DNA of 64,000 bases, taken from an uncultured Bacteriovoracaceae bacterium (GTDB taxonomy: Bacteria; Bdellovibrionota; Bacteriovoracia; Bacteriovoracales; Bacteriovoracaceae). Positions 26,275-34,481 of this stretch are shown one piece after another (position 1 is the stretch's first letter; every line of letters starts with the position of its first letter). The position numbers and the translations under genes were made by a program. The notes below the pieces were generated by a model, which was not told the DNA's origin, did not search any database, and saw nothing but the letters and a program-made list of their open reading frames with translations. Where the stretch lies: assembly GCA_937931205.1 (NCBI GenBank), contig CALHBF010000005.1, positions 62,001 through 126,000 on the forward strand, given 5' to 3'.

Positions 26275-26353
26275 CTGTGACCCGTTAAAAAATGACTTTT
26301 AATTAAAGTCGTGAGGTAATTGATTATCTGTTAACTTCTTAAAAGGTTCAAGA

Positions 26354-27277
26354 ATGTATCATGAAACTTCACTTTTAGTCTGGACAGCATTTGTTGTTTT
26401 TGTGCTATTCGTCCTAGCTCTTGATTTAGGAGTGTTTCACAAAAAATCTCACACAGTAGGATTTAAAGAGTCAATTATCTGGTCAGTAGTCTGGATTGCT
26501 TTGGCGATGGTATTTGCGGGCGTACTCTTTTATTGGCGTGGTCAAGATGACATGATGTTGTATCTGACAGGTTATGTGATTGAAAAATCTCTTTCTGTGG
26601 ATAACTTGTTTGTCTTCTTACTTATTTTCAGCTTTTTCAAAATTCCCAATCAGTATCAGCACAAGATTCTTTTTTATGGAATTATTGGAGCTTTAGTGAT
26701 GCGTGCCTTTTTCATCTGGGCAGGGATTGCAGTTCTTCAGAAATTTCACTGGGTGATTTATCTTTTCGGTGCACTTCTTGTGGTTTCAGGAATCAAGATG
26801 CTTATGCCTGAGAAAGGAGATGTTGATCTCGGAGATAAGTGGATTATCAAGTTCACGAAAAAACTCTTCCCAACAACTCACGACTTTCATGATGATAAGT
26901 TTTTCGTAAAGCTCAATGGGAAATGGTTTGTCACTCCACTTTTCATTACGCTAATTTTCGTTGAATTCTCAGATCTTGTCTTTGCAGTGGATTCTATTCC
27001 AGCAATTATTGGGATTACGAGTGACCCTTTCATCGTTTTTACATCTAACGTTTTTGCGATTTTAGGTCTTCGTGCTCTTTATTTTGCTCTTAAGGGATTT
27101 GCAGATCTATTTCATTATTTGAAATACGGCCTATCAGTCATTCTCATGTTCATTGGGGTTAAACTTCTTATTTCAGGAGTTTTCCATATGCCAGTGAGTA
27201 TAACGATGGCCGTGATTTTTGGTATTCTGTTTATTTCAGTAATCGCATCTTTAGCGACTCGAAAATCTTCGCACTAA
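26354..27277 (+). CDS. TerC/Alx-family integral membrane protein
   Basis: 307 residues, about nine transmembrane helices, with the TerC signatures 'EKSLSVDNLFVFLLIF' and 'EFSDLVFAVDSIPA'. The acidic residues in these are thought to bind Mn2+. Members export manganese (MntP-like role of Alx) or help metallate exported proteins. AAAGG precedes the ATG. The 79-bp upstream region is too short for a full yybP-ykoY riboswitch. The stop overlaps the convergent TM2 gene by 4 bp, with a hairpin 7 nt beyond it. Confidence 0.9.
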   Translation: MYHETSLLVWTAFVVFVLFVLALDLGVFHKKSHTVGFKESIIWSVVWIALAMVFAGVLFYWRGQDDMMLYLTGYVIEKSLSVDNLFVFLLIFSFFKIPNQYQHKILFYGIIGALVMRAFFIWAGIAVLQKFHWVIYLFGALLVVSGIKMLMPEKGDVDLGDKWIIKFTKKLFPTTHDFHDDKFFVKLNGKWFVTPLFITLIFVEFSDLVFAVDSIPAIIGITSDPFIVFTSNVFAILGLRALYFALKGFADLFHYLKYGLSVILMFIGVKLLISGVFHMPVSITMAVIFGILFISVIASLATRKSSH

Positions 27278-27699
27278 ATTCTATTCTCGGAGAGAGCTTC
27301 AAAGTTTCTCTCCGAGATAATTTCATTAATGTTCCAAAAGTCCCAAAGAACTCCTAAGAAGAAAAAACCACCAGTCACTAAATAAAGAATCCCTGATAGC
27401 CATTTACCTAGATAAAAGCGGTGAATACCAAAGATTCCGAGGAAGGTAAGGAGAATCCATGTGATATTGTAGTTATATGGGCCAGGAGTATATTTCCTGC
27501 TAGCTGCTTCATCCATTGATGGAATGAGAAACAAATCAACAATCCAGCCAATTCCTAAGAGTCCGAGTGTACAGAACCAAATGGTTCCGGTGACGGATTT
27601 TCCGTAGTAGAAGCGGTGAGACCCCATGAAACCAAAGATCCAGAGAATGTATCCAATAGCTGTAGAGTGAGTGTCTTTTTTTGAAGGCGCAAAATTCAT
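27274..27699 (-). CDS. TM2-domain membrane protein
   Basis: 141 residues with two TM2-like units, each a pair of helices with a conserved Gly/His/Arg/Phe/Tyr turn ('GFMGSHRFYYGK' and 'GIFGIHRFYLGKWLSG'). TM2 proteins are small membrane proteins of unclear function. Its start overlaps the stop of the DUF1634 gene by 4 nt, making it the last gene of a three-gene operon. Confidence 0.85.
   Translation of the reverse strand: MNFAPSKKDTHSTAIGYILWIFGFMGSHRFYYGKSVTGTIWFCTLGLLGIGWIVDLFLIPSMDEAASRKYTPGPYNYNITWILLTFLGIFGIHRFYLGKWLSGILYLVTGGFFFLGVLWDFWNINEIISERNFEALSENRI
27285..27317. repeat. Perfect 11-bp hairpin inside the end of the TM2 gene
   Basis: TCTCGGAGAGA and its complement, 11-nt loop, lie just past the terC stop and within the last codons of the convergent gene. 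It probably ends or stabilises terC mRNA although it is coding on the other strand. No T-run follows. Confidence 0.5.
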
Positions 27700-28058
27700 A
27701 ATTTAACTCCAAGGAAAAAACTGGTGATGAGTGATAGAAAAACAAAAGTCGCAATAAATCCCATTCTGATTTCTTTTTGAACAAAGAAAAGAATGGCCGT
27801 TAAAAAAACTCTTAAGAGGGGAAGTAGTACCAAGAGAGTTAGTCCAAAGAATGAAATGAGGATTCCCCATTGGTGATTTTTATAAGCAATCAGAAGCTGT
27901 GCGGATAATTCAAGGTGATCATAGTCTTTGAAAGTGCTAAGAGATGAACCACCGCTTGCCGCATTTAAAATCCAGCCCACAAGCATGACGATTCCTGAAA
28001 TGAGAATTCCAATTCTTAAAATCTTTGCAATCTTAAGTTCTAAATCTTCAATTACCAT
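27696..28058 (-). CDS. DUF1634-family membrane protein
   Basis: 120 residues with three transmembrane helices and the DUF1634 layout ('ILRIGILISGIVMLVGW', a soluble loop, 'GILISFFGLTLLVLLPLLRV'). This family is usually encoded beside TauE/SafE-type anion exporters, exactly as here (11-nt overlap with the exporter gene). It is probably an accessory subunit. Confidence 0.85.
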   Translation of the reverse strand: MVIEDLELKIAKILRIGILISGIVMLVGWILNAASGGSSLSTFKDYDHLELSAQLLIAYKNHQWGILISFFGLTLLVLLPLLRVFLTAILFFVQKEIRMGFIATFVFLSLITSFFLGVKL

Positions 28059-28869
28059 GGTTGAGACCTTTGTAAATCATTTGTGTCGCTACAACGAGCA
28101 TCACCACAATAAAACATTTGCGAATAATTTGTGTTGGAAGCTTGGGCATAACCTTTGCACCAAAGTATGAACCGACAATAATACCAACAGCAACAGGACA
28201 AGCGATTTCTGCGCGTATATCTCCACGAAGAAGATAAGCTCCTGCACTGGCACTGGCCGTTACACCGATCATAAAGTTAGAGGTGGCCGAAGAAACTTTC
28301 ATTGGCAATTTCATGACTCCATCCATTGCCATGATTTTAAAAATACCGCTGCCGATTCCCAGAAGTGCTGAAAGCACACCGGCCATTGTCATAATGAAGA
28401 TACCTAATGGGAGTCCTGCTACTGAGTAGTGAACAAGCTGTCCGTTAACTGGGTAGCTGCTGTGAAGATTTAAACTTTCAGACCAAGGATGATTTTGATC
28501 TGTGTGAGAATCACCTTTGCGCTTGAACATATTGTATGAAGAGAAAAGAAGAAATGATCCAAAGAGAATGAAGAGAGGACCGTTCTCAATCTTCACAGTA
28601 ATAATGAATCCTATAATCGCACCTAAAACAGTTCCTACTTCTAAAACGACAGCGAGTCTTAAGTTGGTCAGATGATCTTTTAAAAAAGATGCAGCTGCTC
28701 CAGAGGAAGTAGCGATGATGGAAATAAGACTGGCAGCAATAGCGTATCTAATATCTATGCCAAAGAAGAGTGTAAGTGCGGGAACAACAATGATCCCACC
28801 ACCTAGGCCTAGAATCGCACCAAGAAAACCAGCAAACACAGAGATAAACATAATAATGAGGGAGTCCAT
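28048..28869 (-). CDS. TauE/SafE (TSUP) family anion exporter
   Basis: 273 residues, eight or so transmembrane helices in two halves, with the paired family motifs 'GAILGLGGGIIVVPAL' and 'SALLGIGSGIFKIMAM'. Members export sulfite, sulfonates or related organic anions. The ATG has no Shine-Dalgarno; a -10 AATAAT sits 6 nt before it. First gene of the operon with DUF1634 and TM2 genes. Confidence 0.9.
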   Translation of the reverse strand: MDSLIIMFISVFAGFLGAILGLGGGIIVVPALTLFFGIDIRYAIAASLISIIATSSGAAASFLKDHLTNLRLAVVLEVGTVLGAIIGFIITVKIENGPLFILFGSFLLFSSYNMFKRKGDSHTDQNHPWSESLNLHSSYPVNGQLVHYSVAGLPLGIFIMTMAGVLSALLGIGSGIFKIMAMDGVMKLPMKVSSATSNFMIGVTASASAGAYLLRGDIRAEIACPVAVGIIVGSYFGAKVMPKLPTQIIRKCFIVVMLVVATQMIYKGLNHGN

Positions 28870-28904
28870 TGGTGCATTATTACTTAAAAATATAAGAGTG
28901 GAAA
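28870..28904 (-). promoter_or_regulatory. Promoter of the TSUP operon, apparently leaderless
   Basis: On the minus strand: TTTCCA (28899-28904), 17-bp spacer, AATAAT (28876-28881), 6 nt, then the ATG. No Shine-Dalgarno. Confidence 0.5.
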
Positions 28905-28963
28905 ACTTTTATGCTAGTTCAAAGTGCTGCTCCGTGTAAAATAACTTTACAAAGGAGAAATTG

Positions 28964-29287
28964 ATGAAAGATTTAAACTCAGAGTTAGTTGAGCTCTTTG
29001 ATATGAGAAAAAGCAAAGTTCGTCGTGAGAAAGAATTGACGATAAAGGCGCAAGAAGCCCAGAAAGATATTCGTCTACTCACTGTGATGTTTCGTGATGG
29101 GATTCCTAGCTTAGAGGTGAAAATTGATGAGGGAGAATTCATTGTATGGGACGCCTCAAATGGTTCACTGCTTTATGTGAAGGATAAGACGCGCGTGATG
29201 CTAGAAGCTGCTGAGCATGAGGTTAGAATCAAGGCAAGGCCTTTTCTTTTTGAAATGGTGGCCCAAGCAAAAAAATTCTATCTCTAA
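28964..29287 (+). CDS. Conserved-looking cytoplasmic protein of unknown function
   Basis: 107 residues, no signal peptide. The N-terminal third is a basic helix rich in Lys/Arg/Glu ('DMRKSKVRREKELTIKAQEAQ'; start shown) and the rest looks beta-rich. No family recognised. The ATG at 28964 has AGGAG 6 nt upstream; the frame also includes a TTG one codon earlier. It lies 26 nt before lgt but lgt seems to have its own -10. Confidence 0.65.
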   Translation: MKDLNSELVELFDMRKSKVRREKELTIKAQEAQKDIRLLTVMFRDGIPSLEVKIDEGEFIVWDASNGSLLYVKDKTRVMLEAAEHEVRIKARPFLFEMVAQAKKFYL

Positions 29288-29313
29288 GAAATTCAATCGG
29301 CTAACATAGTTTC

Positions 29314-30096
29314 ATGATTAAATGGAATGTTGACCCTGAATTAATTAGTTTTGGCCCTCTTTCAATTCGTTATTACTCATTGATGTTCATCATTGGGTTT
29401 TTAACAATGGGAGAATTCGTCAGTCGTCGTTTTAAGGCCTATGGTAAAGATCCTAAGCTGGTTTCAAGCCTTACTACTCATATCATTGTAGGGATGTTGG
29501 TAGGTTCTCGACTGGCACACTGTCTTTTCTATGAGCCGCAATACTATCTTTCTCATCCCTTGGATATTTTCAAAATTTGGGAAGGAGGATTGGCAAGTCA
29601 TGGTGGATATCTGGGAGTGATCATTGCGGTGGCCATCTTTATAAAAAAAAATAAAGACTTAAATTACTGGTGGCTGATGGATGTGATCGTCGGGCCTTGT
29701 TTGTTCGTTGGTGGTCTTATCCGTATCGGAAACCTTTTTAATTCTGAAATCGTTGGTGAGCCAACCAATCTTCCTTGGGCAGTAGTCTTTGAAAAAGTGG
29801 ATATGATTCCACGTCATCCAGCACAGATTTATGAATCAATTGGGTATTTCTCGATCGCAGCTTTCTTAATGTGGTTTGAGAGAAACAAGTCAAAAGATTT
29901 TGGAGCAGGTACGAATCTAGGTCTTGCGTTAACTATCAGTTTCTTCTTTAGATTTTTGATTGAATTTATGAAAGCTGAACAATCGACTCTTGAAGTCGTG
30001 AGCTTCATCAATATGGGGCAAGTGCTAAGTCTTGCATTGATGCTTCTTGGTGGAATTATTCTGCTCGTGGCCAACAGAAGAAAGCCAGTAAGATAA
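29314..30096 (+). CDS. lgt: Prolipoprotein diacylglyceryl transferase
   Basis: 260-residue inner-membrane enzyme attaching diacylglycerol to the lipobox cysteine, the first step of lipoprotein maturation. Key motifs are present: 'GGLASHGGYLG', the signature 'GLIRIGNLFNSEIVG' and 'RHPAQIYES', in a seven-helix protein. It would act on the several lipobox proteins encoded in this window. There is no Shine-Dalgarno; TAACAT (29302-29307) lies 6 nt before the ATG, so a leaderless message is possible. Confidence 0.95.
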   Translation: MIKWNVDPELISFGPLSIRYYSLMFIIGFLTMGEFVSRRFKAYGKDPKLVSSLTTHIIVGMLVGSRLAHCLFYEPQYYLSHPLDIFKIWEGGLASHGGYLGVIIAVAIFIKKNKDLNYWWLMDVIVGPCLFVGGLIRIGNLFNSEIVGEPTNLPWAVVFEKVDMIPRHPAQIYESIGYFSIAAFLMWFERNKSKDFGAGTNLGLALTISFFFRFLIEFMKAEQSTLEVVSFINMGQVLSLALMLLGGIILLVANRRKPVR

Positions 30097-30212
30097 AGTT
30101 CATAAGTTAAGATAACCATGATTTTCCTTCTTTGGAGAGTCATGGTCATGATTCTTCTCATCTTTTGTGGCAATAATTTCTTAGTGTGTTTTACAACCTA
30201 AGGAGAGTTGCC

Positions 30213-30584
30213 ATGAAGTTTCTTACGATGTTTCTTTTTCTCTTTTCTCAAGCATCTTTCGCTAAAGTTATTATAAAAAATGATCAGCTTTATTTGGAAA
30301 CCACTGCGGGAAGAACTCCTATGTCTACGCTTAATACGATGATAGATAAAAAGGAAATCTCAAAACTGAAACTCCATGGTGACGGCCGTGCCCACGTGAT
30401 TTCTTTTGCTAAAAACAAAGGTGATGAGAAGCTTTATTCCATCGATCATCGTGGATTTGTTTACGATATCAAGCCATTCTCGAATTACTCAGTAAGTAAG
30501 GTTTATGAGAATGGTGATATTGAATTTAAACAAGAGCCGGGTAAGAGGTATAAAGTTACATCTGAAGGTTATTACGTTTACTAA
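30213..30584 (+). CDS. Small secreted protein of unknown function
   Basis: 123 residues with a signal peptide ([17 protein letters not shown]). The mature domain is basic and beta-rich, without cysteine, ending '[11 protein letters not shown]'. No family recognised. The ATG at 30213 follows AAGGAG by 8 nt; the frame extends up to 30186 without a better signal. Its stop overlaps the convergent umuC by 4 bp. Confidence 0.7.
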   Translation: MKFLTMFLFLFSQASFAKVIIKNDQLYLETTAGRTPMSTLNTMIDKKEISKLKLHGDGRAHVISFAKNKGDEKLYSIDHRGFVYDIKPFSNYSVSKVYENGDIEFKQEPGKRYKVTSEGYYVY

Positions 30585-31828
30585 TAAACCAAAGGTAATT
30601 CATCCCAGGATGTGGTGAATCTTTTAGATTTGTGTTGTGCTATTAGTTTCCATTCTTGGTTTAATCCGCAGGCCGCACTCTTAACGGTCTGCGGACCAAA
30701 TCTAGCATTGATCTTATCCATGACATTGATGAGTTTATCATTGTCAGGAGTCTCAGTTTGAAAGAAGTTTAGCTGACTGATTTCCTGATCTCTGATGCCA
30801 TTGAGAATCACTCCTGCTTTTTTATAACCTGCATCCGCATGAAAAATTTTTTCCAGCAATTGGTGGGCCGTTTGAATGATTTTAAAGGTGTCTTGAGAGC
30901 TTTGGTTGAAACGGTGAGTGGCAAAGAGATTATGTTCAGGGGAGTAATTCTGAAAAAAACTTGTTTGCAAAAAAATACTGACTTCAAAACAAGTTGATTC
31001 TTGAGCACGTAATTTTTCACAGGCCTTAGTGGCAAAAGAGGCCAGCGCTTCTTTTAAATCATTTTTGTTAGATATAAGTTTAGAAAAAGAGCGTGTGATG
31101 GCGATATTTTCTTTGTTAGATACCTCTTCCATTTCAAGACAGGAAATACCTCTTAACTCATCTTGAATCTGTCTGCCTTTTTTAGTGAGAATATTTTGAA
31201 TGATTTTTTCGTTATTATATTTTTTTAAATCCCAAGCAGTTCTGATACCGAGAGGAAGAAGCTTTCTTGCTGACTTCGAACCAATCCCCCAAAGATCTTT
31301 CACCGGGAAATTTTTCAAGGCCTGATCTATTTCTTTTTCATTCTCAAAAACAATCACTCCTGACTGATTTTTAGCAATCCTATTGGCCACCTTCGCCAGC
31401 ACTTTAGTGGAGGCAATTCCTACACCGACAGGAATTCCTGTTGAGCGCAAGATATCAGATTTAATTTTATGTCCAAGTTTAAGATAGTTTTCTTGATGAC
31501 CTTCCAGATTGAGAAAGGCTTCATCTACTGAATAGACTTCCAGTTCATGGGTGTAGTTCTGCAGAAGATTCATCACCCGCTTAGACATATCGTCATAGAG
31601 GGTATAGTTGGAGGAGAAGACAGCGATGTTGTGTTCTTTGATTGTGTCTTTCAGCTTAAAATAAGGATCACACATTTGACCCAGTCCTATTGCTTTCGCT
31701 TCCCGGGAAAAGGCAATGGCACAGCCATCATTATTGGAGAGCACAATAACAGGCCTTCCTCTAGTGGAAGGAGCAAAAACTCTTTCACATGAGCAATAGA
31801 AAGAATTGCAATCAACGAGTGCGATCAT
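30581..31828 (-). CDS. umuC: DNA polymerase V catalytic subunit, Y-family
   Basis: 415-residue UmuC-type translesion polymerase. The Y-family active-site motifs are intact: '[16 protein letters not shown]' with the first Asp, and '[13 protein letters not shown]' with the Asp-Glu pair. These are followed by helix-hairpin-helix ('[13 protein letters not shown]'), the little-finger domain and the UmuC C-terminal tail. It copies past DNA lesions when bound to UmuD-prime and RecA. Its start overlaps umuD by 17 nt. Confidence 0.95.
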   Translation of the reverse strand: MIALVDCNSFYCSCERVFAPSTRGRPVIVLSNNDGCAIAFSREAKAIGLGQMCDPYFKLKDTIKEHNIAVFSSNYTLYDDMSKRVMNLLQNYTHELEVYSVDEAFLNLEGHQENYLKLGHKIKSDILRSTGIPVGVGIASTKVLAKVANRIAKNQSGVIVFENEKEIDQALKNFPVKDLWGIGSKSARKLLPLGIRTAWDLKKYNNEKIIQNILTKKGRQIQDELRGISCLEMEEVSNKENIAITRSFSKLISNKNDLKEALASFATKACEKLRAQESTCFEVSIFLQTSFFQNYSPEHNLFATHRFNQSSQDTFKIIQTAHQLLEKIFHADAGYKKAGVILNGIRDQEISQLNFFQTETPDNDKLINVMDKINARFGPQTVKSAACGLNQEWKLIAQHKSKRFTTSWDELPLVY

Positions 31829-32183
31829 GAAGAAGTCCTCGATGAAGGGAAGATATCACTCCCCAGATAAAATCATCTTCGCAGTTCTCATTAATAACGA
31901 CGTTGTAGGGAAGAAGAATTTTTTTTCCTGAGTGAAGGCTCAATTTAGCTACTTTAAATTCACTGCTAATAATAGCAACAACAAGATCGCCGTCCTTGGG
32001 ATGGAGGGAGCGATCAATAACCAAATGATCATTTTTTTGGAGAGAAAAAATCTCATAGGAGGACATCAGCTTCATCACAAACATTGAAGAAGGGTGGGAG
32101 AAATATTTTTGATCAAGAGAGAGACGTTTTTCAGCGTATTCGGCGCAGGGACTTTGGAAGCCTGTCATTTGTTGCCATTCCAT
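31812..32183 (-). CDS. umuD: UmuD homologue already in 'UmuD-prime' form, protease dyad lost
   Basis: 123 residues aligning with E. coli UmuD from about its residue 18 onward ('[18 protein letters not shown]' against GFPSPAADYVEQRIDLNQ). The N-terminal arm removed during SOS self-cleavage is nearly absent. The catalytic Ser60 position is Tyr43 (in 'MSSYEI') and the Lys97 position is Ala79 (in 'EFKVAKL'). The start is firm, since GAGGAGG lies 5 nt before the ATG. I infer a constitutively mature subunit that needs no RecA-stimulated cleavage. Control would then rest on transcription; no LexA-like box was found upstream. Confidence 0.85.
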   Translation of the reverse strand: MEWQQMTGFQSPCAEYAEKRLSLDQKYFSHPSSMFVMKLMSSYEIFSLQKNDHLVIDRSLHPKDGDLVVAIISSEFKVAKLSLHSGKKILLPYNVVINENCEDDFIWGVISSLHRGLLHDRTR

Positions 32184-32326
32184 CGAATCCTCCTCTGGAA
32201 AGATTTGTACGTATATTTTCCGTAAATAAGTGAAAAAAGCAAGGAAAGAATTTGGTTCATTGCAATGAGACTAGTGAAAAACCTCTAATTCCATTAAGAT
32301 ATACCCTCTAAGAAAAGGACATCTAA

Positions 32327-33811
32327 ATGAATAGCGTTGAATTATTTCTTTTCGGGACAGCGGCTTTGCTTTTTCTCTGCGTCCTGGCCAGTAAGGCATC
32401 GGGAAAGCTAGGTATTCCGACTTTGGTGGTTTTCTTGGGCGTAGGTATTTTTGCAGGTTCAGAAGGACCTTTAGGAATTCAATTTGATAACGCTTATTTC
32501 GCTCAGACGTTGGGTGTTGTAGCCCTGGCCTATATTCTCTTTTCAGGGGGATTAGACACCAAAATTAAAGACATTAAGCCCATTATGAAATCAGGAATTT
32601 CTCTGGCTTCGTTAGGGGTGTTCATCACTTGTCTTATTGTCGGATTATTTAATCACTATGTACTAGGTTTCTCATTACTTGAGGGAATGCTGATTGGTGC
32701 AATTATTTCTTCGACAGATGCAGGGGCGGTTTTCACTGTACTGCGTTCAAAAAGTATTCACCTTAAAGGTAATCTTAAACCATTACTAGAGTTTGAATCT
32801 GGTTCAAACGATCCGATGGCGGTGTTCTTAACCACTTCTATTCTGGCATTAATGGCAAGTCCTGAAGATGCTTCTTTCTTCCAGTTTCTCACCAGCTTTA
32901 TTGCTCAAATTATTGTTGGTGGAGCTGTTGGTTATGGTGCAGGAAAAATGGCCACCCTTTTCTTCAATAAACTAAAACTGGAGTTCGAAGGACTTTACAC
33001 GGTAATGAGTCTGGCAATTGTTCTTATCGTCTATTCTCTTGCCCAAGCGTTGAAAGGAAATGGTTTCTTAGCTGTTTATGTAGCGGGAGTAGTGCTAGGT
33101 AATTCAACTTTCATTTTCAAGAAATCAATTATGCTTATGCATGATGGAGTTTCTTGGTTGATGCAAAGTTTACTATTCTTGACTCTGGGTCTTTTGCTTT
33201 ACCCATCAAGAGTTTTTGAAGTAACGAGTACTGGAATTTTAATGGCATCATTCTTAATGTTCATTGCACGCCCAGTTAGTATTTTTATTGGTATGTCATT
33301 TGATAAGAAAGCAACCTTTAAAGAAAAACTCCTTATTTCTTGGGTTGGCCTTCGTGGTTCAGTTCCTATTGTGATGGCAACTTATCCCTTGGTTGCTGGT
33401 ATTCATAATGCTGATTTGATTTTTAATTTAGTATTCTTCGTCGCACTGATTTCTCTTGTTTTCCAAGGAAGTTCAATTCCTCTTGTTGCTAAGCTTTTAG
33501 GGTTAGAAGCTCCTGTCGTGGAGAATGTGGCCAAGAACGAACAGATTTCAGCTGCTAACCCACGAGATAACATGACTCAAATTTCTGTTCCTAGTGATTC
33601 TCAAGTTGTCGGTAAATCAGTGATTGATCTTTCTTTACCGGAGGATTTATTGATTGTTCTTATCGAGAGAGAAGGGAAGACTGTTATTCCACGAGGAGCA
33701 ACACAGATTTTAGCGAATGATAAGCTGTATATTCTGGCCGAAGATCCTGGCTTACAGTTGATGCGTTCTAAAATTCTTGCAACAGTACCACAACAAGAAG
33801 CAGAAGCTTAA
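32327..33811 (+). CDS. K+/H+ antiporter, NhaP2/CvrA type
   Basis: 494 residues: about 12 membrane helices of the CPA1 cation:proton antiporter family, with 'ISSTDAGAVFTVLRS' and 'LEFESGSNDPMAVFL' (the key ND pair) and 'SWVGLRGSVPIVMAT'. A C-terminal cytoplasmic TrkA-C-like domain (about residues 405-485, 'DSQVVGKSVIDLSLPEDLLI') may sense nucleotides or ions. Likely exports K+ at the expense of protons. AAGGAC precedes the ATG. Single gene, divergent from umuDC. Confidence 0.9.
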   Translation: MNSVELFLFGTAALLFLCVLASKASGKLGIPTLVVFLGVGIFAGSEGPLGIQFDNAYFAQTLGVVALAYILFSGGLDTKIKDIKPIMKSGISLASLGVFITCLIVGLFNHYVLGFSLLEGMLIGAIISSTDAGAVFTVLRSKSIHLKGNLKPLLEFESGSNDPMAVFLTTSILALMASPEDASFFQFLTSFIAQIIVGGAVGYGAGKMATLFFNKLKLEFEGLYTVMSLAIVLIVYSLAQALKGNGFLAVYVAGVVLGNSTFIFKKSIMLMHDGVSWLMQSLLFLTLGLLLYPSRVFEVTSTGILMASFLMFIARPVSIFIGMSFDKKATFKEKLLISWVGLRGSVPIVMATYPLVAGIHNADLIFNLVFFVALISLVFQGSSIPLVAKLLGLEAPVVENVAKNEQISAANPRDNMTQISVPSDSQVVGKSVIDLSLPEDLLIVLIEREGKTVIPRGATQILANDKLYILAEDPGLQLMRSKILATVPQQEAEA

Positions 33812-33813
33812 AA

Positions 33814-34479
33814 CTAATGACCGACCTGATCTCTATTGAGAAGTTGATACTCAGGTCGGTATCCTTGATTTTTTAAAGACTCAAAAATATCAGAATAATT
33901 ACTTTTACTGGCTTCAAGATAAAGAAGTCCTACTTCCGGCATGTAAAGACTCTCTTTGAATCCTCGGGCTAGAAGTTCTTCTCTTATTCCCGCAGTCGCT
34001 TCCGAAATTTTTATCAAATATGAAAGAGGTTGAATCTTCTTCGAGGAAGAGTCATAAACAGCAGAGCGTTGCTCTGAATTTTCTTTCATCGATTGAACAA
34101 AGTAATGACGTCCATCTCCTGAAATCACTCTGCCCATAGAAGGCTGATAATTCTTCTGAGGGACGGCATAAATATTTTTCAAAATATGCACATCGGAAGT
34201 AATTGAATAATCAAAATCTAAGAGAGATGAATCAAATTGTGGTTGTAGTGAAATTTTTCTTTTAGAGAAGACTTGTGCGGGAGCTCTTGTTACTTCTTCA
34301 GAAGTTGATCCTTCTGTTGCTTTTATCGTTGTAGTAGTCGCTGCTGGCCCTAATCTAATAACTTCTTTTTTATCCTTAGTATCGAAATCAATGACAACTT
34401 TCGTTTTACGAGAGTTTGAAAGGTGGATGATAAATCCAAAAACAAAGAGTGCTGTGATGGTTGCTAAAAACTTTTTCAT
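33814..34479 (-). CDS. Membrane-anchored or secreted protein with propeptide-like C-terminus
   Basis: 221 residues with an N-terminal hydrophobic segment (signal or anchor), a Thr/Ser-rich linker (about 45-70) and a C-terminal domain of about 70 residues. That domain has a beta-alpha-beta-beta-alpha-beta pattern ('SYLIKIS', 'TAGIREELLARGF', 'VGLLYLEAS', 'YSDIFESLKNQGY') like the I9 propeptide/inhibitor fold of subtilisins. It begins 2 nt after the stop of a subtilisin-like protease gene that lacks such a domain. I infer a trans-acting inhibitor or folding helper. The fold is a guess from pattern only. Confidence 0.65.
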   Translation of the reverse strand: MKKFLATITALFVFGFIIHLSNSRKTKVVIDFDTKDKKEVIRLGPAATTTTIKATEGSTSEEVTRAPAQVFSKRKISLQPQFDSSLLDFDYSITSDVHILKNIYAVPQKNYQPSMGRVISGDGRHYFVQSMKENSEQRSAVYDSSSKKIQPLSYLIKISEATAGIREELLARGFKESLYMPEVGLLYLEASKSNYSDIFESLKNQGYRPEYQLLNRDQVGH

Positions 34480-34481
34480 AC

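Noticed and set aside
26275..26353. yybP-ykoY manganese riboswitch in front of terC
   Set aside because: The intergenic gap is only 79 bp and lacks the conserved loops; too short for the motif.
30144..30203. 19-codon frame (MVMILLIFCGNN...) between lgt and the next gene
   Set aside because: The Shine-Dalgarno is very close to the ATG and there is no other support; probably chance.
32184..32326. LexA-type operator upstream of umuD (TTAC-N3-GTAA or CTG-N10-CAG)
   Set aside because: Only half-sites (such as TTTACGG and CCGTAAAT) are present; no spacing fits, so SOS control is not claimed.
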